From NCBI RefSeq assembly GCF_016587375.1, contig NZ_BNJG01000003.1:186001-250000 (forward strand): 64,000 bases of DNA, read 5' to 3'. This stretch comes from Ktedonobacter robiniae. GTDB lineage: Bacteria; Chloroflexota; Ktedonobacteria; Ktedonobacterales; Ktedonobacteraceae. How positions within the stretch are numbered: the stretch's first letter is position 1; each line of letters opens with the position of its first letter. Below are positions 17,151 through 26,060 of this stretch, one piece after another. The position numbers and the translations under genes are program-made. The notes under the pieces are model-generated. The model was not told where the DNA came from. It saw only the letters and a program-made list of their open reading frames with translations, and searched no databases.

Positions 17151-17234
17151 ATGAAAAAGGTTGTTGTCCGCAAAACACAGGCCGTCAAATTGACTACCGG
17201 GTCGACTCCGCTCTATGGGATCTGCATCTATTAA
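17151..17234 (+). CDS. Candidate RiPP precursor peptide
   Basis: 27 residues beginning MKKVVVRKTQ and ending STPLYGICIY directly before TAA, with AAAGGAAA upstream at 17135-17142. The basic, charged N-terminal half could be a leader and the hydrophobic Thr/Ser/Tyr/Cys-containing C-terminus a core. It sits just before a PqqD-like/site-2-protease fusion gene, separated by a 16-bp hairpin, which is the usual layout of precursor-then-processing genes. No lanthionine synthetase, YcaO or radical SAM gene is present, so the modification type, if any, is unknown. The ORF is very short and its translation is inferred. Confidence 0.55.
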   Translation: MKKVVVRKTQAVKLTTGSTPLYGICIY

Positions 17235-17238
17235 TTAA

Positions 17239-17278
17239 GAGAGAAGCCTTTGCAGCCTCGCTTGCAAAGGCTTCTCTC
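17239..17278 (+). terminator. 16-bp hairpin after peptide ORF
   Basis: GAGAGAAGCCTTTGCA (17239-17254) pairs perfectly with TGCAAAGGCTTCTCTC (17263-17278). No long U-tract follows, so it could be a leaky terminator or an RNA-stabilising hairpin. Either would leave the peptide message in excess over the downstream genes. Confidence 0.65.
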
Positions 17279-17317
17279 ATCTCTTACACGATCTTATGCG
17301 GAAACCAACGTCACGTC

Positions 17318-17399
17318 GCTGTGTCCCCGAATGGGGGTGACTAGCGCTTCCCTCATTCGGGGACCACCTGAAGGTGGCACCCCCATTCGGGGGCACAGC
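17318..17399. repeat. 22-bp inverted repeat (REP-like) in the leader of the next gene
   Basis: Bases 17318-17339 (GCTGTG...GGGGTG) are complementary to 17378-17399 with a single T-G mismatch that is tolerated as G-U in RNA. The loop contains a smaller CCACCT/AGGTGG hairpin. The next gene could in principle be read from an ATG at 17374 inside it, but its real start is at 17464. Confidence 0.65.
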
Positions 17400-17463
17400 G
17401 GCCGCGCGCTCAGGTTTCCGAATAGGTAGCACCTGGAAAACAAAGACATTCTGGGGAGGCTAT

Positions 17464-18723
17464 GTGAGCTCAAATACACCTATCTCGTTCTATCCATTAA
17501 CTTTTGTGCCGGATTCGCCCGATGTGGTTGTCGGACGGAAAGATATAGACAGTTACGCCGTTTTTCCGGAAGACGGTGCAGCATTGCTACAAACGCTGCA
17601 ATCTGGGGCCAGTCCTGAAGAGGCAGCGCAGTGGTATCTTGAGCGCTATGCAGAACCGATTGATATGGAAGATTTTCTGCATACGCTCGGCGATTTGCAG
17701 TTTATCCGTAATGGCGCAGATAAAGGAGCCGTGCCTCCTTCCACACGATCGTCTATCTGGCAGTCCATAGGTCGCGCCACCTTTTCTCCATTGGCCTGGA
17801 TTATCTATAGTGCCGTCCTTGGGTACGCTCTCTACATTATGATCCGTTTCCCCTATCTGCGTCCGGGCTATCACAATCTTTTCTTTTCACCTTATCTTGT
17901 CGTGCTGGAATTGGGCCTTTTCCTGGGGCAATTCCCCGGCATCCTTTTTCATGAACTCTATCATGTGCTGGCAGGCAGACGCCTGGGTATTCCTTCGCGC
18001 CTGGGGATAGGCCGCCGTCTCTATATCATTGTCTTTGAGACCCATTTAACAGGTTTATGGAGCGTGCCGCGCAAAGCACGTTATCTGCCTTTTCTGTCCG
18101 GTATGCTTGCAGATCTCCTCTGGTTTGCTCTTATGACTATCATTGCTAGCTTGACCTATACTCCTGCTCACCCGTTCTCATTCCCCGGAGCCTTCTGCCT
18201 GGCTCTAGCTTTTTCTACCTTATTGCGCTTCATCTGGCAATTTTATTTTTATCTGGAAACAGATACCTACTATGTTTTTACCAATATTTTGCACTGCATC
18301 GATCTTCAACAAACAACGTGGCAATATCTCTGGAATCGTATTTACCGCCTACTCAAGCTCACTCACAAAATACGGGATGAAGATGCATGGAATCCCCGTG
18401 ATAGACAGGTCGCCCGCTGGTACGTTTTTTTCTTTGGAGCGGGATACCTCTTCACTCTGGGTACTCTTTTCTTTGTCGGTGTACCAACCGCACTGAGAAT
18501 TTTCTCTGGTATAGTGGCAGATTTACTGAATCATGCAGCTTTTAACCTCAATTTCTGGGATTCCTGCGTGTTTCTTCTTCTCAATGGAGTGCAAATTGCG
18601 GTAGTTGCCTGGATTTACTGGCGTGAACGCAAGGCACGCAGAGCTGCGGAACGTTCCTCATCTGTCATGAGTCATGCACAAAACCTCTTACCTGATTATG
18701 TTCAAGAAAAAGGAGTTCTATGA
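17464..18723 (+). CDS. PqqD-like / site-2 metalloprotease (M50-like) membrane protein
   Basis: 419 residues from GTG 17464, preferred because GGGGAGG lies just before it. An upstream ATG at 17374 falls inside the hairpin and adds a non-conserved tail. Residues about 20-90 resemble a PqqD/RiPP-recognition fold (VVVGRKDIDSYAVFPEDGAALL, then ASPEEAAQWYLERY). Membrane helices start at about 105. LFHELYHVLAGRRLG contains HExxH inside a membrane segment, as in site-2 proteases and YydH-like peptide exporters/proteases, with PFLSGMLADLLWF as the likely second motif. Four or more further helices follow. It could bind, cleave or export the 27-residue peptide. Its TGA overlaps the next start by 4 bases. 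Confidence 0.8.
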   Translation: MSSNTPISFYPLTFVPDSPDVVVGRKDIDSYAVFPEDGAALLQTLQSGASPEEAAQWYLERYAEPIDMEDFLHTLGDLQFIRNGADKGAVPPSTRSSIWQSIGRATFSPLAWIIYSAVLGYALYIMIRFPYLRPGYHNLFFSPYLVVLELGLFLGQFPGILFHELYHVLAGRRLGIPSRLGIGRRLYIIVFETHLTGLWSVPRKARYLPFLSGMLADLLWFALMTIIASLTYTPAHPFSFPGAFCLALAFSTLLRFIWQFYFYLETDTYYVFTNILHCIDLQQTTWQYLWNRIYRLLKLTHKIRDEDAWNPRDRQVARWYVFFFGAGYLFTLGTLFFVGVPTALRIFSGIVADLLNHAAFNLNFWDSCVFLLLNGVQIAVVAWIYWRERKARRAAERSSSVMSHAQNLLPDYVQEKGVL

Positions 18724-21035
18724 TGTCGGCACAGCCTTTTCACATCTGGCTTATCTCTCCTTCCCGGCGAGGTAGACAAATGTTATGGAATACCTTGAAA
18801 ACAGGAGCCTCTTATGAGGTCAATTGCCACTGGCATCACCGTGGTCCGTATACTGGAACTGGTACATTGCTACGCCAATTGGTTCCTGAGGTATACCGAC
18901 AGTTTCCCGAGCATGTTCTAGCACACGCAGTTGAGATTCTTTCCATCGCACCCGAACTCCGCTCGACCTTTTCTGTTTCTCATGAGACGTTGACTTCCCT
19001 GGCCATTCCAGAAGAACGTACGCGCTTTTATTCGCACACCAGAACGTTACGTTTAGCACATGGAATCATCGATTTCCTCAAAGGATGCCTTAGCCTGAAG
19101 ATGTATAGTCATCTCTCGCTCTATTTTGAGAATGTGCAGGCTACCGATACACTGGATCAAGAATTCCTCCGTGTGCTCTTGAGGCGTGCTGATCCAGCTA
19201 CATTGACTGTAATTATTGGCACAACCTGTGATCCTTTACCTGAGCAGTTGCAAACTGCCCTTGCAGATCACACCCACCAGATTCGCGTTGAACCCCAGGA
19301 CGCAGGCGAGTATCTTCAGCTTCTCCAGGCATGGCAGTTTCCTCAAGTATGGCAAAGCTGGCTGCTGAAACATACCGAGGGATGGCCAGAAGAGTACGAA
19401 CCGTTACGTGACCTCTCACAATATCTCAGAAAAAGCATGCCACAAGGGGAAACGTTTGCCCTGGGCATGCAGGCAATTAGCGAGCAAGTGTCGGCTGAAC
19501 AAAATGCGGCCTGGGCGCAAGCCTTTATTGCATCTGACTGTACAAATGATTGCCTGTTGGAACGCCTGGCCTACCAGAGATTGGACGCTTCTACGCGCCA
19601 GAGGTGGCATGATGAACGGGCGGACTGGCTGGAACAACAGCATGAATGGTCGCTGAAGCTGGGGGCTATCCCTTACCATCGCGAGCGAGGCAGTTCTCCC
19701 GCCAATCAGGGAGCTGCGGCCCTGCAGGAGGCGCTCGATTACTGTATTAGCATGGGCTATTACGAAGCTACAGTCGACTTTGGCTATCGCGGACGCGCTG
19801 TCATCAATTGGGCAGAGCAAGAGCACTATTACTGGATATTTACGACCAAAGCGACGACCTCCCTTGCTGCCCTGGGGCGGCCCGAGGAGGCGGAGAAGCT
19901 TTACAACGAGGCTCGCGCACTCAGCACAAGGGCCAAACTGCACATGCAGGCTGCCTATGCCACTGCAATGCTTTATACACGTCACCTTCCAGAAAATCGG
20001 CGGGATCATGTACTGGCCAAAGCCTGGATTAACGAGGCAATCGCGATTGCCAACCTGCTTCCCGACGCCAAAGAGCGGGCGTTTCACTCGGTTTTTAATC
20101 AGAACGGCCTGGCTCTGATCGAGACTCATATGAAGAATCCTCAGGAGGCTCTGCATCTGGTGACAGAAGGGCTGAAGCGCCTCGAAGAAGAACTGGAACC
20201 AGGCGAGCACATGCTGCATCGCTCGGTCTTGCTCTATAACAGGGGCCAGGTGTACGCGGGGATAGGAGCCCTGGAAGAGGCTCTGGCCGATTATACCGCT
20301 GTCATTACCCAGGATCCCTATTATAGCGAATATTACCTGGAGCGTGGCAATCTCTACCGCCGCCTCGGACGTGATGAAGAGGCTCTAGCCGATTACGAAC
20401 GAGCCGTTTCCTACAGCCCACCTTATGCCGAAGCGTACTTTAACCGTGCCAATGTACACTCTCTCTTTGGTCACGAGGAGGAGGCCCTGGCTGATTATAG
20501 CTACGTTCTGGAAATTGATCCTACGTATCTGGATGCCTTGATCAATCGCGCCAGTATCTTTTACGAACAAGGCAATTACACCGTCTCTCTTCAGGATGTA
20601 GAACGCGGATTGCAGCAGGATCCGGAAAATGCCCAGCTACACTGTACTCTTGGCTTGCTCTTAATGGCACAGAAGGATACCGAGAAGGCTTATCAGGCTT
20701 TCTCAGATGCCCTCCAACAAGATCCTTTACTCGTTGCGGCCTGGACAAATCGTGCAATCCTGGCCTTCGAGGAAAACAGAATTGAAGCTGCTATTAAGGA
20801 TCTTTCTCAGGCGCTGACATTAGAGGAGAATCCAACCGTTCTCTATAACCGGGGTATCGCTTATCAAGCTCAAAACCGTTGGCAAGAAGCCATCAACGAT
20901 TTCACACAAGCGTTGGCGTTATCCAATGAAGACGCGCAAGATATTCTTTATAGACGCAGTTTGTGCTTTGCCCAACTAGGGAACACCAGTCAGGCACAGA
21001 GAGACCTTCAGGAGCAGCAAGCGTTAAGGCCATAG
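18720..21035 (+). CDS. TPR protein with degenerate P-loop N-terminus
   Basis: 771 residues. The first 230 residues look like a STAND/AAA-type NTPase core in which the Walker A equivalent reads RGPYTGTGTLLRQ, lacking the GK[ST] lysine. YSHLSLYFENVQ could be a Walker-B-like strand and VIIGTTCDP a sensor strand. From about residue 330 onward are tetratricopeptide repeats, clear from about 500: EEALADYTAVITQDP, EEALADYERAVSYSP, EEALADYSYVLEIDP, EAAIKDLSQALTL and others. Translation is coupled to the upstream gene by an ATGA overlap, with AAAGGAG as binding site. It is probably a scaffold for the upstream protease/peptide system. NTP hydrolysis is doubtful. Confidence 0.8.
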   Translation: MMSAQPFHIWLISPSRRGRQMLWNTLKTGASYEVNCHWHHRGPYTGTGTLLRQLVPEVYRQFPEHVLAHAVEILSIAPELRSTFSVSHETLTSLAIPEERTRFYSHTRTLRLAHGIIDFLKGCLSLKMYSHLSLYFENVQATDTLDQEFLRVLLRRADPATLTVIIGTTCDPLPEQLQTALADHTHQIRVEPQDAGEYLQLLQAWQFPQVWQSWLLKHTEGWPEEYEPLRDLSQYLRKSMPQGETFALGMQAISEQVSAEQNAAWAQAFIASDCTNDCLLERLAYQRLDASTRQRWHDERADWLEQQHEWSLKLGAIPYHRERGSSPANQGAAALQEALDYCISMGYYEATVDFGYRGRAVINWAEQEHYYWIFTTKATTSLAALGRPEEAEKLYNEARALSTRAKLHMQAAYATAMLYTRHLPENRRDHVLAKAWINEAIAIANLLPDAKERAFHSVFNQNGLALIETHMKNPQEALHLVTEGLKRLEEELEPGEHMLHRSVLLYNRGQVYAGIGALEEALADYTAVITQDPYYSEYYLERGNLYRRLGRDEEALADYERAVSYSPPYAEAYFNRANVHSLFGHEEEALADYSYVLEIDPTYLDALINRASIFYEQGNYTVSLQDVERGLQQDPENAQLHCTLGLLLMAQKDTEKAYQAFSDALQQDPLLVAAWTNRAILAFEENRIEAAIKDLSQALTLEENPTVLYNRGIAYQAQNRWQEAINDFTQALALSNEDAQDILYRRSLCFAQLGNTSQAQRDLQEQQALRP

Positions 21036-21279
21036 AAGGTGACCGTGCGAAAAGAGGAGAAAGGCGCCCAAGAGCCCAATATCCCAGATGCTTCTTGATA
21101 CAAATGGGCTTCAGCCCACCGCAAGCCACGCCATTTCAACGGCAATGATGAGGCGGATATGGCTTTCTCCCTTGGTGACAGTATACGCCAGGCAACACGC
21201 TCTAGCGGGAACTCTTTCTATGACGTTGAAAGTTTCATGAATTGGGCTGTGCTGCCTTTCTAAATCTACTCAAATGTGC

Positions 21280-22042
21280 TTATACACCCTCGAATAGATT
21301 CAATTGCTGCACCTGGACCTCACAGGGTAAGTCCCATGCAGGCGGCAAGCCGCCTGCGGGAGAAGTCATGGGGACTTCTCCGCCGCTTTGGGTCACGTGC
21401 AGCACATCGCACTCAGGCTCGCCCTGAGTGTATGGCCCTCGCTGGGCAAGAAACCTCATCAAGATGTTATGAGCGCTGTTCTCATCTCGATCCATGACGA
21501 GTCCACATTCCGCGCACCGATACGTTCTTTTCCGCAGTGGCATGGCTTGCAGATTCCCACAGTCACTATACTGCTTGGACGTGTTGCGCTCATCTAGAAA
21601 CGCAAGCGCTTTCCCATACAGCTGGCATTTATAGGTGAGCATCTGGACAGATGAGATAAGACGCCTTGTGCAAGCTATCGCGCTGTTTGTTGCACTTCTT
21701 CTGCGAAACGTGCTTGCACACCTTGCTCAAATGAAGGTAGTGACGGTACTTCTTCTTGCACGTGCTGCGTTTCGAGCGAAGCCGATCCAACTGGTTGTTG
21801 TACCAACGTGAGCCTTTGAACCCACCGATGTGATAGGTTCGGCCCCCTTCCGTGGCCCCAGTTGCCAGCGTCTTGATGCCCAGATCGAAAGCCATGACAT
21901 CACCTTCGCGTTTGGCTTCCTCGGGCTGTCGGTAGCTGAAAGAGGCGTAGTAGTTACCTCTGCCATCGCGACTGATCGCCACCTCTCGAAAGCCTTCGGG
22001 AAGCTCCTCGGTGAGGGAGAACCAGGCAAACGGTACCACCAC
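21280..22042 (-). pseudogene. tnpB: Decayed IS605-type tnpB
   Basis: Two frames. The upstream part (22042 to about 21645) holds LPEGFREVAISRDGRGNYYA and MAFDLGIKTLAT with the RuvC Asp. The downstream part (21642 to 21280) holds YGKALAFLDERNTSKQYSDC, RKRTYRCAECG and MDRDENSAHNIL with the last catalytic Asp. A frameshift and a deletion remove the middle RuvC region including the catalytic Glu, one zinc-ribbon Cys is changed to Tyr, and the N-terminus is missing. The protein cannot be an active nuclease. The omega-RNA-like 3' end remains. Confidence 0.85.
21339..21381 (-). ncRNA. Omega-RNA-like hairpin pair at tnpB 3' end
   Basis: Two adjacent hairpins overlap the tnpB 3' coding end: CAGGCGGC/GCCGCCTG with a two-base loop (21339-21356) and GGAGAAGTC/GACTTCTCC with a five-base loop (21359-21381). 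IS605-type elements encode the omega RNA scaffold at exactly this position. The right element end and guide would lie below about 21290 but are not identifiable here. Confidence 0.5.
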
Positions 22043-22113
22043 AGCAACCCAGTGGAGTCAGTTTTTCCACCGCCTGGTGCAACCATAGACCACTCGCCAA
22101 TATGACGCCGTCT

Positions 22114-22620
22114 CTATTCGAAAGGCTGGTTCCAGCGGCCGCGATGAACAACCTCACTCAATGTTTTGCGCTTCTTCAGTCCTTTCCCAAGCGAGGTCGC
22201 AGGATAGCCGAAGGGGACAATCGCCAGGATCTCGATGTTTTCGGGGATGCCCAGGAGAGGCCGCACATCTTGCAGGTTGTTGAAGCCAACCCAGTTCGAT
22301 CCAATGCCCCGCGCCCACGCAGTCAGGATCATGGATTGAATCGCTCGGCTGGCATCGGAGATGGCAAATGGGCTCTGCTCCATCCCTACCACAATCGCGA
22401 GAGGTGCCTGAGCGATATAGGGGCCAGAACGTGCGAGGGTGGCAAGTTGCCCCATTGTCTCCCGGTCCTCAATCACAATAAAGTGCCAGGGCTGCCCATT
22501 CATACTACTGGCAGTCAGGTGTCCCGCTTCAACAATTTGCCGAACCGCATCCTCAGGAACGGGCTTCTCCTGGTATTGTCGCACGGCAAGCACAGTGCGA
22601 ATAGCCTCAAATACGTTCAT
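22114..22620 (-). CDS. Nitroreductase-family protein
   Basis: 168 residues from ATG 22620 (MNVFEAIRTVLAVRQYQ), with GAGAAAGAGAG upstream; an in-frame upstream ATG at 22653 is less likely. Motifs: RQYQEKPVPEDAVRQIVEAG (FMN phosphate-binding Arg region), SSMNGQPWHFIVIED, and AWARGIGSNWVGF with VPFGYPATSLGKG near the C-terminus. FMN-dependent NAD(P)H oxidoreductases of this family reduce nitro, quinone or dehalogenation substrates. The length is at the short end of the family. Monocistronic. Confidence 0.88.
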   Translation of the reverse strand: MNVFEAIRTVLAVRQYQEKPVPEDAVRQIVEAGHLTASSMNGQPWHFIVIEDRETMGQLATLARSGPYIAQAPLAIVVGMEQSPFAISDASRAIQSMILTAWARGIGSNWVGFNNLQDVRPLLGIPENIEILAIVPFGYPATSLGKGLKKRKTLSEVVHRGRWNQPFE

Positions 22621-22747
22621 CAATTTTCTCTCTTTCTCGCCCCAGTAAGGCAATGATGGAATTCATTCACTACTGCTCAATAACACATAGTGACGCCCAA
22701 ATATGCCGTTCGTCTGAGCGTGTCCCCAAAGAGTTACGAGCACGCCA

Positions 22748-23188
22748 TTATCTATCTATTTGAGAAAGGTTGTTATGAACCCGGTCTTTTCCCGCGACGG
22801 GATCAGCGTGCCGATGGAGAAGCTTCCAGATACCCTCTTCATGGCGAAAGATCTCAGTGACGCGCAAAGCCAGTGGACTATATTCCTCTTGCCCATCTAC
22901 GCGTACCACACCATTTTGAAGGTAGATGAGATAGGCCAGGTCACCACTCATACCTGTGGAGATGAGTTCGAAGGTATCGTGTCCTCCACTATAACGAGAG
23001 GCAACCCACTCCAGGCGAGGCCCGACCTGGTTCCACCCTTTCTCATAGGAACCAAAGCCACCAAAAATAGTAACATCATCAGAATGCGACCAGGACGCAC
23101 TGTAGTGTGTGGGATCTCCTTCCAGAAGGCGCTGATTCGCTTCCCTCATCTGCGTCACTGCCTGATCGAAATCATCTGTTGTTGACAA
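22748..23188 (-). CDS. SnoaL-like / DUF4440-type protein
   Basis: 146 residues, starting MSTTDDFDQAVTQMREANQR. The pattern YSASWSHSDDVTIFGGFGSYEKGW and a C-terminal RVTEIFRHEEGIWKLLHRHAD is typical of the NTF2-like SnoaL_3 family, a small alpha+beta cone fold. Members act as cyclases, isomerases or unknown ketosteroid-isomerase-like enzymes. Function is unknown here. GAGAGGAGA precedes the ATG. It lies next to the nitroreductase in the same direction but with a 127-base gap. Confidence 0.8.
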   Translation of the reverse strand: MSTTDDFDQAVTQMREANQRLLEGDPTHYSASWSHSDDVTIFGGFGSYEKGWNQVGPRLEWVASRYSGGHDTFELISTGMSGDLAYLIYLQNGVVRVDGQEEYSPLALRVTEIFRHEEGIWKLLHRHADPVAGKDRVHNNLSQIDR

Positions 23189-24347
23189 AATCTTCTCCTC
23201 TCATGACTTTTGGACGACAGAACGCATGTGAGACGTGCCACTCTCCCACTTGAGCAGAGGAACAATCCCAGCAGCATATTTGACGCCGCTGAAAAACTCC
23301 ACTAGATAGCATATCTGCTTGAGCCCATTTGCCTCTTCTCAAGCAGAGCGCACAGGAGCGTGTGGCTGACCCAGGTCATGCGTTAAGTGAGGTGAAGTAT
23401 ATATAAAAGAAGGGAAGAAAGGAAGGAGAAGATAGGGACAAAAATGCAGCCTCAAAATCAAAGAAGAGCCATTCCCCGCGGGACGTCCACCTTCCAGGTG
23501 CAGATCTGGCCCAGCGCCCAGATGGTCCCGAACCGGGGGATATGCTGGCGGGAGAGCAGGAGGAGTGAACGCTGCGCCAGGATTCTGTGTGTATAAAACG
23601 ATGAACGATATTGGTGCACTATAGTGCGCGCAGTTGATTGATCTCGCCACGCGTCTGGGAAGAATGTTTAGCTTGCTGCTCTGTAAAGGCCATAGGAAAA
23701 TACCATCAGGGCCAATCAGAACCTGGTATCCAGGTATGATCGACTGGAAAAAGGTGAGTCAGAACAGCCAGAACCTCGTGAACCTCTTTCCTGACAGAGC
23801 GCTCATTGAAGGGGATGCGTTCAATTTCAATCGAAAGGGATGTTTCCAGAGGGCTCTCGACGTACACGAGCCTCCTCCTCTACCTGGCCAGCAGGAGGAA
23901 AGACCTCCTGCTGGCTAACTCTGGTGAAGCCTCTGGCCCCTTTGGCTTCAGCAGGGACTAGTTCCTCTCGCTACCAATGTCTTTAGTTAACATAAATGTA
24001 TTAGGTGATAAAAATAAAGATAATGAGTACGTAGGACTCTCGATGTAAAGTGGCCTGAAAGTGTCCCGCTCCTGTCCTGGTAGGAACTTCCTTTTCCTCG
24101 TACACTTCTAATACAGAAACCGGCGTTTCCTCGCGAGCGAAGAAGCAGAGAGCTTTCGTCAACCATCTCCATGCCGTTCATTTGCCTGAGCGCATGCTAG
24201 CCGCTGTTCAGGCGGTGTTGGCAAATACTATTTGATGGCATGCCAGGTGAAGGCAATCCCTTCCAGAGTGGAAGTGGCTGCTGCCAGAAGCAGAAGAGAA
24301 TGACGGCGAAGGCCTTGCTCTACGATAGAAGGGATAGATAGAGCGTT
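23189..24347. other. 1.16-kb intergenic region with one repeat copy
   Basis: No gene is recognised. The only clear structure is repeat copy A at 23831-23928. The 3' end must contain the promoter of the kinase operon. Confidence 0.45.
23831..23928. repeat. Interspersed hairpin repeat, copy A
   Basis: About 98 bases beginning TCGAAAGGGATGTTTCC and ending ACTCTGGTGAA are shared with 33984-34098. The central hairpin is CCAGCAGGAGG (23888-23898), loop AAAGA, CCTCCTGCTGG (23904-23914). Compared with copy B the stem has a compensatory pair change and the loop sequence is inverted. Confidence 0.75.
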
Positions 24348-26060
24348 ATGGCAGGCCATGTTGGTCAACAGATCGACCAGTATCACCTTATGCGTCTTCT
24401 AGAACAACGTGCTACGAGCGAAATCTACCTTGCGCAGCTTCGTAATCAAGGAACACCTGTCACCATACATTTGTTTCACAGCACTATCGAGAATGAAAAT
24501 GCCCGCGAGCGTTTTCGGGCAGAGATAGAACCCCTGATACGCTTAAAACATCCTCATCTGCTATCGATTTATGGCTATGGAGAGAAGGAACACATTCCAT
24601 ACCTGGTCGTGGCTACTATAGCCGGAGAAACATTGCGTCAACGATATCCCCTGGAGAGCAAGGTTGAGCTTGCCACTGTGCTCGATGTTGTAAGTCAGGT
24701 TGCCAGCGCCCTCCAGTACATGCATGAGCATGGTTTGATCCACCACGATATTCGCCCTGAACAGATATGGATTGACACAAACAATACTGTCCGGCTTCGT
24801 CCACCAGAACTGACATCGCTCACGATGACAACGCAATTTCAAGAGCAAAGCGACCTGGTAGATATGGTTGCGTATCTGGCACCTGAACAGCGCCAGGGGC
24901 GCCCTGAACCAGCAAGTGACCAATATTCCCTGGCAGTTGTTGCTTACGAGTTGCTGAGTGGCCATTTGCCTTTCCAGGGATCATTTATGGAGGTGATAAA
25001 GCAACAGGAGAGCGCTCCCCCACCTCCGCTTGATGCCTCACCTGGCCTGCCACCTGGGATAAACGCGGTGCTCTCGCGAGCACTCAACAAAGATCCAGCG
25101 GCACGCTTCCCCTCTATGCTGAGTTTTGTCTCTGCCTTGCAAGATGCTGCCGATGGCAAGGAGATCCAGGCGGTGGCCCCTGTCGCGCTTGTTTCTAGCT
25201 ACCAGGGACAAATCGGAGTTCGGGCAACTCATACAGGCTCGGGATACGATCCAGCATCACAGTCTCACCAGTTCGAGGCAGGTACGGCAACCTTGGGAAA
25301 ACCCATGATCTTGCCAGTCGTGCGTGGCCCTTTCCAGAGCCGGGATCTGCGGATAGTAGGCGTATACTGTGCAATTGCCTTGCTCCTGCAAGGCCTGGTC
25401 TGCCTGAGACTCTATACTGGCTTAAATGACTTTGTTACCAATATGAATGCTCAAGATCCTGCGACCTTCTCAAACCTGTTAGCAGAGTATGCTGGAGCGA
25501 TGATTGGCTTTGAGGTCATCACAGCTATACTCTCCTTCTTGACAAGCTACATGACCGGCCCGGTGTTTGGAGCATGGCGTGCGGCTATTATCAATCTGAT
25601 CTATTACACTGGTTCCACACTTGGGTTACTGACCGTGTTTCTTCTAATCGATCCCGCAAACCAGAGCGCCTCGGATCCCACGAATCTTGCACCTGGCACA
25701 ATCAAATTTTACCTGAAGATACCCTCTCCAGCACAAGTGCTCATTCTCGTGGCGATCACGCTCCTGGGATCGATGGCCTTTGCCTTTGTCGTAGGCAAAG
25801 TGTATGAGCGGCGTAAGAAGCGCAACCTGTTCATTTCCTGGGGAATCTATACCCTGGCGGTCCTGAGTATGACTCTCTGGACTAATATTGCTTATGCCCT
25901 CGCTACGCCACTGCTAGGAAATTTACAGCAAACCCCGAGCCTCGGAGTTATTGGCCAGACTCCCTGGATCTCGTTGATCATCGTGCCACCATTGATGGTA
26001 GGCCTGGAAGCCATTATCCAGGCTATCGTGCTCAGGCGTCGTCAGAGGCGCGACTCATGA
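24348..26060 (+). CDS. Membrane pseudokinase of the Ser/Thr kinase fold
   Basis: 570 residues: kinase-fold domain about 1-270, linker, then about five membrane helices (about 335-565). It keeps overall kinase landmarks (RFRAEIEPLIRLKHPHLLSIYG, YLAPEQ, PASDQYSLAVVAYELLSGHLPF) but lacks catalysis: no glycine loop (LEQRATSEIY), the VAIK lysine is His (VTIHLF), the catalytic loop is HHDIRPEQ instead of HRDxKxxN, and DFG is absent (RLRPPE). It should not phosphorylate. It probably regulates or scaffolds the neighbouring kinase. Its stop overlaps the next start in ATGA, so it is translationally coupled. Confidence 0.88.
   Translation: MAGHVGQQIDQYHLMRLLEQRATSEIYLAQLRNQGTPVTIHLFHSTIENENARERFRAEIEPLIRLKHPHLLSIYGYGEKEHIPYLVVATIAGETLRQRYPLESKVELATVLDVVSQVASALQYMHEHGLIHHDIRPEQIWIDTNNTVRLRPPELTSLTMTTQFQEQSDLVDMVAYLAPEQRQGRPEPASDQYSLAVVAYELLSGHLPFQGSFMEVIKQQESAPPPPLDASPGLPPGINAVLSRALNKDPAARFPSMLSFVSALQDAADGKEIQAVAPVALVSSYQGQIGVRATHTGSGYDPASQSHQFEAGTATLGKPMILPVVRGPFQSRDLRIVGVYCAIALLLQGLVCLRLYTGLNDFVTNMNAQDPATFSNLLAEYAGAMIGFEVITAILSFLTSYMTGPVFGAWRAAIINLIYYTGSTLGLLTVFLLIDPANQSASDPTNLAPGTIKFYLKIPSPAQVLILVAITLLGSMAFAFVVGKVYERRKKRNLFISWGIYTLAVLSMTLWTNIAYALATPLLGNLQQTPSLGVIGQTPWISLIIVPPLMVGLEAIIQAIVLRRRQRRDS

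Noticed and set aside
17151..17234. Lanthipeptide or lasso peptide precursor
   Set aside because: No LanM/LanB, asparagine synthetase-like or B-protein gene lies nearby. Only a generic RiPP-like call is justified.
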